Positions 1 to 5,761 of a stretch of DNA of 5,895 nt are shown here, piece by piece; the first letter of the stretch is position 1, and each line of letters opens with the position of its first letter. Both the position numbers and the translations under genes were made by a program. This DNA comes from UBA7396 sp964404065 (GTDB lineage: Bacteria > Patescibacteriota > Gracilibacteria > BD1-5 > UBA6164): positions 1 to 5,895 of the forward strand of contig CAYOIP010000060.1 of the NCBI GenBank assembly GCA_964404065.1, in the 5' to 3' direction. The notes below the pieces were generated by a model. It worked only from the letters and a program-made list of their open reading frames with translations. It searched no databases and had not been told where the DNA came from.

Positions 1-18
1 TTTAAAACTTAAAGAGTA

Positions 19-210
19 TTAAATAGTTTTTTCATTCATTACTGTTTTTAAGGCAGCTATATATCTTCTTAATGGTCTAATTAAATGAGTTTGTTTTAAT
101 TCATTTAATTCTAACTTCATTGTTAGTTCAAACAATGATTTTTTAGAAGAAACTAATTCTTTTTGTAAATCAGCTAATTCTAATTTTCTTAAATCTTTTA
201 TTTGTTTCAT
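19..210 (-). CDS. rpmC: 50S ribosomal protein L29
   Basis: L29 is a small two-helix protein of the large subunit that sits near the exit of the peptide tunnel beside L23. The 63-residue product has the usual family length and pattern: MKQIKDLRKLELADLQKELV at the start, then a charged second helix with THLIRPLRRY (41-50) and KTVMNE (55-60). It is the last complete gene of the cluster in the window, and only 10 bases separate its ATG from the rplP stop. An in-frame TTG at 228 would overlap the rplP stop and add six residues; the ATG at 210 matches the family N-terminus better. It contains no glycine, so it is the only gene here that is intact under the standard code. No Shine-Dalgarno sequence is visible. 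rpsQ (S17) would be expected next but lies outside. Confidence 0.93.
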   Translation of the reverse strand: MKQIKDLRKLELADLQKELVSSKKSLFELTMKLELNELKQTHLIRPLRRYIAALKTVMNEKTI

Positions 211-220
211 TTTAAATTTA

Positions 221-625
221 TTAATCAACTAATATTTTAGTCTTAATAGGTAATTTGTAAGAAGCAAGTCTAAAAGCTTCCCTTGCATCTTCTGGTGTAA
301 CTCATGTTACTTCAAATAACACTCTACCAGGTTTTACAGGAGCTCTAAACATTTCCAAAGATCATTTACCTCAACCCATTGGAACTTCCAAAGGTTTTGT
401 AGTATAAGGTTTGTCTGGGAAAATTCTAATCCAGATTTTACCTCATCTTTTTATTTGACGAACCATAGCTCTTCTAGCAGCTTCAATTTGTCTAGAAGTT
501 ATAAATCATCTTGTAACAGCTTTTAAAGCATATTCTCAAAAACTTATAGTAGAACCTCTGACAGCAAGTCATTTAAGTCTTCATCTATGAGTTTTTCTAT
601 ATCTAGCTTTTCTAGGTTGTAACAT
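221..625 (-). CDS. rplP: 50S ribosomal protein L16
   Basis: L16 organises the aminoacyl-tRNA site of the 50S subunit next to the peptidyl transferase centre. The 134-residue product aligns end to end with bacterial L16: MLQPRKARYRK at the start, RQIEAARRAM (45-54), GKIWIR (62-67), FPDKP (69-73), the loop MGGGKGS (83-89) that approaches the tRNA, and EAFRLASYKLPIKT (116-129). Eight glycines are encoded by TGA, including the middle one of MGGGKG. Trp65 of GKIWIR is TGG. The only CGN arginine codon I saw in the window (CGT) is here, and one AGG; other arginines are AGA. It follows rpsC after 48 bases, with a 12-bp palindrome just before the ATG, and precedes rpmC by 10 bases. Confidence 0.97.
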
Positions 626-673
626 AAAAACTTAATTAAGTATATAAAAATTTTTTAAAAGTCAAATTTATTA
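626..673 (-). promoter_or_regulatory. rpsC-rplP spacer with palindrome and possible weak internal promoter
   Basis: This 48-base spacer is one of the two longest in the cluster. On the minus strand it carries TTGACT (665-660) and TATACT (644-639), 15 bases apart, a short but possible sigma70-type promoter. The 12-base perfect palindrome ACTTAATTAAGT (630-641) ends four bases before the rplP ATG. The composition is almost pure A+T, so chance matches are likely and the promoter reading is weak. A start about seven bases past the -10 would leave almost no leader. Confidence 0.2.
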
Positions 674-1309
674 TTATTTTCTTTTGAAAATATCTCATTT
701 ATAAATCCATACTTTTATTCAGATTGTACCATAAACTGTTTCTGCTCTTGATGTTGTATAATCAATATCAGCTCTAACTGTTTGAGTTGGAATATTTCCT
801 TCTTTAAAAGTTTCTTTTCTGGCAATTTCAGCACCATTAAGTCTTCATCAAACTTTAACTTTTATTCATTTTGCTCATTTTTCAATAGCTTTTGACATAG
901 CTTGTTTGATTGCTCTTTTATAAGGCATTCTTTTTTCAATTTGATTTGAAATCATAAATCAAACGATTTTTGCATTTAAGTCTGGATTTTTAACTTCTTT
1001 TACTGATAATTTAACTTTTGATCCAGTTTTTTTAGAAAGTGTATCTTCTATTGAAGTTACATTTTCTCCTTCTTTTCCAAGAATTAATGCTGTTTTAGCA
1101 GTATAAACTGTAACCAAAACCTCTTTATCATTTCTAGAAATTATAACATCTCCAGTTGGAATGTCCTTAAATTGAACTTTTAAGATTGCTCTAATTTTAT
1201 TATCAACTAATAAAGATTTAGCGTATTCTTTTTTATCTGCAAACCAAGTTGCTGACCAATTTTTAATATAAGGTATTCTAAATGCTTGTGGACTAACTTT
1301 GTGTCACAT
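674..1309 (-). CDS. rpsC: 30S ribosomal protein S3
   Basis: S3 lies at the mRNA entry channel of the small subunit and contributes to helicase activity there. The 211-residue product has the standard layout: MGHKVSPQAFR N-terminus, a KH type 2 domain with the GxxG loop as GKEG (78-81), and the C-terminal S3 domain with RMPYKRAIKQAM (127-138), a VGGRLNGAEIAR stretch (153-164), RADIDY (179-184) and GTIGIKVWIYKG (194-205). It ends soon after that strand, without the basic C-terminal tail of E. coli S3 (233 residues). Eight glycines are TGA, including residue 2 and both glycines of VGGR. Trp18, Trp22 and Trp201 are TGG. It lies 24 bases after rplV and 48 before rplP, with no Shine-Dalgarno sequence. 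Confidence 0.97.
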
Positions 1310-1333
1310 AGACTAAAAAAATTAAAATTTAAA

Positions 1334-1660
1334 TTATTTTACTTGTAACTCTAATCTAATATTAGATGTTCTTTTAAGAATTGGATGCATTCTTCATCTT
1401 GAGATTGGTTGTCATCTTTTATATACAATTCATTTAGTTATAACTAGTTGATCTATATATAAATTACTTACATCTTGAGAGTTATTTTTCTCTGCGTTAC
1501 TAACTGCAGAGTGTAAAACTTTGTAAAGAATATCTGCTCATTTTTTTGGAGCGAACTTTAAAAAGTTTAAAGCCCAAGTAGCTGGTCTGTTTCTAACAAT
1601 CTCAGCTACAACTCTTAATTTTTTAGGAGAAATTCTTATATTTTTTCAATAAGCTTTCAT
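1334..1660 (-). CDS. rplV: 50S ribosomal protein L22
   Basis: L22 lines the peptide exit tunnel, and the tip of its long beta hairpin forms part of the constriction with L4. The 108-residue product shows the family features: RISPKKLRVVAEIVRN (9-24), HSAVSNAEKN (50-59), then the hairpin and C-terminal strand with KGIVYKRGQPISRGRMHPI (76-94) and KRTSNIRLEL (96-105). All five glycines (residues 5, 41, 77, 83, 89) are encoded by TGA and none by GGN, so the standard code would break the gene five times. Trp29 is TGG. It follows rpsS after 62 bases, the widest gap in the cluster, and is followed by rpsC after 24 bases. Confidence 0.96.
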
Positions 1661-1687
1661 AAATTTAAAATAATTATTAAGTTAAGT

Positions 1688-1714
1688 ATTTTAGAATTTA
1701 GTTTTATCTAAAAT
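1688..1714 (-). repeat. inverted repeat in the rpsS-rplV spacer
   Basis: Perfect 8-base arms ATTTTAGA (1688-1695) and TCTAAAAT (1707-1714) enclose an 11-base loop in the 62-base spacer between rpsS and rplV. In the transcript this could form a weak AU-rich hairpin. No uninterrupted U tract follows, so it is unlikely to be a terminator. It could be a processing or stability element, or chance in AT-rich DNA. Confidence 0.3.
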
Positions 1715-1722
1715 TCCAAATA

Positions 1723-1986
1723 TTATTTATTTCAAGAGTGACCTCTGAAAGTTCTTGTGAATGAAAATTCTCATAATTTATGTCCAACCATATCTTCAGT
1801 AACGAAAACTGGAGTATGAACTTTACCATTATGAACTCAAAAAGTATGTCCAACAAATTCTGGAATAATTGTTGCAGCTCTAGACCAAGTCTTTATAACT
1901 GTTTTTTTACCATCAGAATTTAATTTTTCTACTTTTTTTACAAGTCTTTCATCTATATAAGGTCATTTTTTTAAACTTCTTGCCAT
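1723..1986 (-). CDS. rpsS: 30S ribosomal protein S19
   Basis: S19 sits in the head of the small subunit, pairs with S13 and contacts the A-site finger of the large subunit. The 87-residue product is near the family norm (92 in E. coli) and highly conserved: MARSLKKGPYIDERL at the start, IKTWSRAATIIPEFVGHTF (31-49), VHNGKVHTPVFVTEDMVGHK (51-70) and LGEFSFTRTFRGH (71-83). Four glycines are TGA (residues 8, 50, 72, 85) and five are GGN. Trp34 of the invariant KTWSR is TGG. It follows rplB by 34 bases. S19 and L22 are adjacent in nearly all bacteria, which supports both calls. Confidence 0.97.
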
Positions 1987-2020
1987 AGTAGTTTTTATTT
2001 AAAAATTTAAATTATATAAA

Positions 2021-2866
2021 TTACACCATTAATTTACCTTTTTTTGTTCTTAAAATCCATCTATTAGTGAATTTTTTCTTGCTTCTAGTTTTTTTACCAA
2101 GAGCTATTTTTCACCATGGAGTTTTAGGAGCTTTTAATCAGATTGGATTATGCCCTTCTCAACCTCAGTGTGGATGATCAACAGGATTCATTTGTTTTCA
2201 TAGAACTGTTGGTCTTACTCACATGTGTCTATTTCTTCCGGCTTTACCAATAACAATTTGATTATTATCCGGATTTGAAACTTGACCTAAAGTTGCATAA
2301 CATTTTTTATGAACAAGTCTTATTTCTCCTGAAGGCATTTTAACTTGAGTATATTCTCATTCTTGTGAAACAATTGTTGCCATACTTCAAGCAGATCTAA
2401 CAGATGCAGCTCATTGTCCAACAATTAATTCTAGATTAAAAATTGATAATCAAACTGGTATATTTCCTATTTCAAGTCTGTTTCCAGAAACAAGTGGAGC
2501 TTTTTCGTCAGTTACAATTTTGTCCCCAACTTTCATATCTTTATGAGCTAAAACATATCTTCTTTCACCATCTTTATAACAAATAAGTGAAATCCAAGCT
2601 GTTCTATATGGATCATATTCTATAGTTTCAACTTTAGCTTCAATAGATTTTTTATCATGGAAGTAAAAATCCACTAATCTATATTTTTTTGCATGTCCTC
2701 ATCCTTGATGTCTAACTGTAATTGTTCATGAGTTATTTCTACCTGCATGTTTTTTCAATGTTACAGTAAGAGATTTGTAAGGAGTCATTGTAGTAATTTC
2801 TTCAAAAGTATTACCTGTCATGGCTCTTCTTCAAGGAGTTGTTGGTTTAAATTTTTTAATTCACAT
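2021..2866 (-). CDS. rplB: 50S ribosomal protein L2
   Basis: L2 is a primary 23S rRNA-binding protein required for subunit association and peptidyl transferase activity. The 281-residue product (about 275 in most bacteria) has the N-terminal extension, the OB-fold domain (YDPYRTAWISLICYKDGE, then HKDMKVGD), the SH3-like domain (LELIVGQGAASVRSAGS) and the C-terminal extension MNPVDHPHGGGEGH (226-239) with TPWGK (249-253). The functionally important His pair is at 231 and 233. Fourteen glycines are TGA, among them the first and third of HPHGGG and the one in PWGK; Trp251 is TGG. The longest UGA-free stretch is about 75 residues, so a standard-code annotation would report only a fragment. It lies 22 bases after rplW and 34 before rpsS. 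Confidence 0.98.
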
Positions 2867-2888
2867 TTTTTAAAAATTAATTTTTAAA

Positions 2889-3185
2889 TTAAATTTTAAT
2901 ATTAGAAAAATCTATTTTTGCATTTGCATCTTTTAAAGTTACATATGCTTTTCTAGAAGATCTTTTTCTAACTACCATTCCTTTTTTACCTTGTTTAAAT
3001 TTTTCTCTAGTGTTTGAAACTCTAACAGAAGAAACTGAAACTCAGTATATATCTAAAATAGCTTTTTTAATATCTATTTTAGTTGCATCATCTGAAACTT
3101 CTAAAACATAAGTTCAATTTTTTAATTCTTGAGCTGATGATTTTTCAGTAACAATAGATTTTTTAATTATATCAAATAATCTCAT
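2889..3185 (-). CDS. rplW: 50S ribosomal protein L23
   Basis: L23 lies at the tunnel exit and is the docking site for trigger factor and the signal recognition particle. The 98-residue product has the family order: IVTEKSS (11-17), GTYVLEVSDDATKIDIKKAI (24-43) covering the helix-strand core, a GVSVSSVRVSNT strand (48-59), a basic loop KQGKKGMVVRKR (64-75) and a final strand KAYVTLKD (79-86). Two glycines are TGA (24 and 48) and two are GGN (66 and 69). It stands 23 bases after rplD and 22 before rplB, between the same neighbours as in E. coli. The start ATG is the only in-frame one near the family N-terminus. Confidence 0.95.
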
Positions 3186-3208
3186 AGTATAAATTAATTA
3201 TATTTTAA

Positions 3209-3829
3209 TTATCTTAAATTATTTAATTTTTCCACAGAATCTTTTAATAATACTAAAGTTGTATATTTTAAAAGATCTTTTATGTTTAAATAATCAACTG
3301 TTAATGCTTTAACTTGTGGAATATTTCTTGCTGATTTTTCAACAACTTCATTTCTTCAAGCTAATGCAAGTAAAACATTTTTTGTATATGGAATTGCATT
3401 TAATACAGCTTCCATATTTTTTGTTTTAATTTCTTTAAATTTAATTGTATCTAATACTAAAACATTATTAGATTTTACTTTAGAAGATAAAACTGAACAT
3501 AAAGCTAATCTTCTTTCTTTTTTATTCATTGCTTTTGTGAAATTTACAGTATTTCTTGGACCAAAAGCTACTCAACCTCAGATTCTTATAGGAGATCTAT
3601 TTCCTCAAGCTCTGGCTTGTCATGTTCATTTTTGTTTAAATATTTTTCTTGTTGATCATCTTACGTCAGCTCTTGTTTTAGTATGAGCAACAACTTGTCT
3701 AGCATTTGATAATTGATACACTAAAGCTCTATGTATTAAACCTTCGTTTATATCAACACCAAATACTCATTCGTTTAATTCAACAGTTCCAATTTCTTTT
3801 CCCTCTTGATTTAATAATTTAGTTTCCAT
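3209..3829 (-). CDS. rplD: 50S ribosomal protein L4
   Basis: L4 reaches into the exit tunnel with a long basic loop and helps nucleate 50S assembly. The 206-residue product carries that loop clearly: KTRADVRGSTRKIFKQKGTG (51-70), then QARAGGNRSP (71-80) and GGGVAFGP (84-91), followed by the globular domain with MNKKERRLAL and SSKVKSNNVLVLD. Eight glycines are TGA, including both in KGTG, one of AGG and two of GGG. In E. coli, L4 also represses its own operon by acting on the S10 leader RNA; the structured leader upstream of rplC here makes similar feedback possible, but that is inference. Gaps are 18 bases after rplC and 23 before rplW. Confidence 0.97.
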
Positions 3830-3847
3830 TTAGTATAAATTAAAGAT

Positions 3848-4453
3848 TTAAAATTTTATAGATATTAAAGCGTTTCTAGCTCCTGGAACTGGTCATTTTA
3901 CACCAAATACTTGTAAATCTTTATTCAAGATTTCAACAGGAACTTTTTTTAGAGTAACTTGAACATCTCACATATGTCAGTGCATTTTTTTACCTTTATG
4001 AGTTCTTCTTGGTTTTCTGTTACCGATAGATCAAAGTGCTCTATGGAATTTTGAACCGTGAGTTGCCAATCATCCATGAAAATTATGTCTTTTCATAGCT
4101 CAGGTAAATCATTTTCATTTTGAGAATCAAGTAATTTCAACTTGTTCTACTCAATCTAATACATCTAATGTGATTGTATCACCTGTATTAAATTTTGAAA
4201 TTTCCTCATCATTTAGAGGAAGTTCTTTTATTTTAGAAAAGTCTGCAAAATTTAATGATTTTTTTCCTTCAACTAACTTTCCTTCTTTTCCTTCTTTTAA
4301 AACTCAGATTACAAGTGAATTATAACCACTTGTTTCTTTTGTTTTAACTGCAACTACTTTTAGAGTAGGAACTTGAAGTAATGTTACAGGAACAAAATCA
4401 TTTGCTTTAACTATTCTTGTCATTTCTAGCTTTGTAGCTAATAATCAAGCCAT
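3848..4453 (-). CDS. rplC: 50S ribosomal protein L3
   Basis: L3 is an early-assembling 23S rRNA-binding protein whose extended loop reaches the peptidyl transferase centre. The 201-residue product begins MAGLLATKLEMTRIV, the usual L3 N-terminus, which fixes the start. The core motif GFSKGKGFTGAMKRHNFHGG runs 109-128, followed by THGSKFHR (131-138), GSIGNRKP (141-148), KGKKMHGHMGDVQVTL (153-168) and GPVPGARN (187-194). At the position of the glutamine methylated by PrmB in E. coli there is His160. Twelve glycines are TGA and eleven GGN. It is the first gene of the cluster; rpsJ, which normally precedes it, is missing, and a promoter and structured leader lie directly upstream. No Shine-Dalgarno sequence precedes the ATG, only A/T-rich sequence. 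Confidence 0.97.
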
Positions 4454-4481
4454 GTTAAAATAAATTAAAATATAAAAAGTT

Positions 4482-4526
4482 AGAGGTTAAACTAGTACTC
4501 GACAAATACCGTTTAACTTAACCTCT
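4482..4526 (-). promoter_or_regulatory. rplC leader hairpin with two pairing registers and a U-rich tail
   Basis: In the rplC mRNA leader, AGAGGTTAA (4526-4518) pairs perfectly with TTAACCTCT (4490-4482). The 5' arm holds two tandem GTTAA units, so a second fold is possible: GTTAAAC (4517-4511) with GTTTAAC (4492-4486), extended outside by AGAG/CTCT and inside by GGTA/TACT. The two folds compete for the same 3' arm. After the hairpin the RNA continues AACUUUUUAUAUUUUAAU, and the rplC ATG lies 28 bases past the stem. This resembles an attenuator or a protein-binding leader like the L4 target of the E. coli S10 operon. The sequence shows the pairing; the regulatory role is inference. Confidence 0.45.
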
Positions 4527-4542
4527 TCAAAAAACTTATCAT
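4513..4542 (-). CDS. possible 9-residue leader peptide (MISFLKRLS)
   Basis: Within the presumed rplC leader an ATG at 4542 opens a nine-codon frame ending in TAA at 4515-4513. It lies about 27 bases after the predicted transcription start. The stop codon falls inside the 5' arm of the leader hairpin, so a ribosome finishing this peptide would cover the sequence needed for either fold. It includes one AGG, a rare arginine codon in this window. A frame this short arises easily by chance, and no ribosome binding site is visible. Confidence 0.18.
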   Translation of the reverse strand: MISFLKRLS

Positions 4543-4544
4543 TA

Positions 4545-4558
4545 GTCTTATATAAGAC
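4545..4558. repeat. 14-bp perfect palindrome in the divergent control region
   Basis: GTCTTATATAAGAC is its own reverse complement. It lies downstream of the predicted minus-strand start site, so it would be in the first 25 bases of the rplC leader RNA, where it could fold as a 5-bp stem with an AUAU loop. As DNA it could be an operator for a dimeric repressor. Nothing in the sequence decides between these. Confidence 0.4.
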
Positions 4559-4575
4559 AAATAAATAGCCCGAAC

Positions 4576-4603
4576 ATTTTATAAAAAAAGTTTCAATTGT
4601 CAA
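4576..4603 (-). promoter_or_regulatory. predicted sigma70-type promoter of the ribosomal protein cluster
   Basis: On the minus strand, a consensus -35 TTGACA (4603-4598) is followed after 16 bases by TAAAAT (4581-4576), five of six matches to the -10 consensus. An overlapping TATAAA (4583-4578) would give a spacer of 14. Transcription would start near 4568-4570, in a GGGC that is one of the few GC-rich spots of the region, giving a leader of about 115 bases before rplC. It is the best promoter match in the window and lies where the operon needs one. Confidence 0.5.
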
Positions 4604-4618
4604 AAGAAAATATTTTTT

Positions 4619-4648
4619 TTGATTTCTCTTGATTTTTGCGTATATTAT
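4619..4648 (+). promoter_or_regulatory. possible pheS promoter
   Basis: TTGATT (4619-4624) is followed by TATTAT (4643-4648) after 18 bases, or by the overlapping TATATT (4641-4646) after 16. A start near 4655 would give a leader of about 20 bases before the pheS ATG. The two elements fit the consensus moderately, and the AT-rich background weakens the call. The segment between this and the divergent rplC promoter holds no gene. Confidence 0.35.
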
Positions 4649-4674
4649 GCAAAATTATTTTTAACGATTATTTT

Positions 4675-5724
4675 ATGAAAAACAAAATTAATGAATTAAA
4701 ACAATATTTTTTAAATGCATTACAAAATATAAACTCTTTAGAAGATTTAAAAGCTCTAAATGATGATTTACTTTGAAAAAAATGACAATTAAATGAAATA
4801 CTTAAATGACTAAAAGATCTATCAGAATCTGATAGAAAAGATGTTTGAATGCTAGCAAACGAACTAAAAGAGTTTATTAAATCTGAAAACGAAAAAAAAG
4901 AAATTGAGATTGAAAATGCAAATTATTCAAAAATCGCAGAATCTGAAAAGATAGATGTAACACTGGAATTTCCTTCAAAAAATAAAGGACATCTTCATCC
5001 AATTTCTCTAACTAGTAAAATTTTAGAAGATATTTTTATTTCTCTATGATTTAAAGTTGAAGATTGACCACAAATAGAAACTGAAGAATTTAACTTTGAT
5101 AAACTAAATATTCCAGATAATCATCCAGCAAGAGATGTTTGGGATACATTTTGGATAAGCGATGAAATAAATAAAGACAAAAAAGTTTGAGATAAACATC
5201 TTTTAAGAACTCACACTTCTCCAGTTCAAATAAGAACTATGGTGAAATGAGAACTTCCTGTAAAAATAATTGTTCCATGAAGAGTATTTAGATATGAACA
5301 AGAAGATGCAAGACACACTTGTAATTTTTATCAATTAGAATGACTTGTTGTTTGAAAGTGAGTAACTTTTTGAGATCTAAAATGGACTTTAGATACAGTT
5401 ATGAAAAAGCTTTTATGAGAAACAACTGAACTTAGATTTAGACCAAGTATATTTCCATTTACTGAGCCTAGTGCTGAAATAGATGTAAGTTGTCAAATAT
5501 GTGCTTGAAAATGATGTTCTATGTGTTCAGGAACTGGATGGGTAGAATTACTTTGAGCTTGAATGGTTCATCCAAAAGTATTAGAATTTTGCTGAGTTGA
5601 TCCAAAAGTTTATTCAGGATTTGCATTCGGTATGTGAATCGATAGAATTGCAGCTCAAAGATACTGAGTTTCAAGTAGCAGAATGTTTTATCAAAATAAA
5701 TTAAAATTAAATGAACAGTTTTAA
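4675..5724 (+). CDS. pheS: phenylalanine--tRNA ligase alpha subunit
   Basis: PheS is the catalytic subunit of the alpha2beta2 class II synthetase that charges tRNA-Phe in the cytoplasm. The 349-residue product has a normal length. An N-terminal coiled-coil region (1-90) contains the typical DLLGKKGQLNEILKGL. The catalytic domain follows: motif 1 region HPISL (108-112) and GFKVEDGP (125-132), HPARDVWDTFW (150-160), motif 2 PGRVFRYEQEDARHT (201-215), and motif 3 GMGIDRIA (319-326). A cysteine set C-X2-C-X4-C-X2-C (273, 276, 281, 284) before GTGW resembles the zinc-binding insert of many bacterial PheS. By my count 21 of 26 glycines are TGA, including those of motifs 2 and 3; all four Trp are TGG. 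It is transcribed away from the ribosomal cluster, has no Shine-Dalgarno sequence, and is followed by a terminator instead of pheT. Confidence 0.97.
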
Positions 5725-5725
5725 A

Positions 5726-5761
5726 GAAAAAATCTCTAAGCAAAAGCTTAGAGATTTTTTT
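5726..5761. terminator. bidirectional intrinsic terminator between convergent genes
   Basis: Starting two bases after the pheS stop, AATCTCTAAGC (5731-5741) and GCTTAGAGATT (5746-5756) form a perfect 11-bp stem around an AAAA loop. The flanking A tract (5727-5730) and T tract (5757-5760) extend it. Read either way it is a hairpin followed by a run of U, so it can end pheS on the plus strand and the convergent gene on the minus strand, whose stop codon at 5760-5762 overlaps it. Confidence 0.9.

Noticed and set aside
211..228. A TTG start at 228 for rpmC, overlapping the rplP stop
   Set aside because: The ATG at 210 gives the standard L29 N-terminus and length; the extra six residues have no family counterpart.
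4555..4560. TTGTCT on the minus strand as an additional -35 box for the cluster
   Set aside because: No acceptable -10 hexamer lies 16-18 bases downstream, and the TTGACA/TAAAAT pair upstream is a much better match.
4454..4674. A tRNA or other known structured RNA in the divergent region
   Set aside because: No cloverleaf pattern, T-loop sequence or anticodon arm could be traced; the inverted repeats fit leader hairpins better.
4675..5724. pheS as a pseudogene broken by many stop codons
   Set aside because: Every interruption is TGA, all fall at glycine positions, the frame never shifts, and there is no in-frame TAA or TAG before the end.
5519..5743. A 74-codon open frame on the minus strand opposite the end of pheS
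   Set aside because: It lies wholly antisense to the conserved motif 3 region of PheS and runs through the terminator; its hydrophobic F/L/I-rich product matches no family I know.
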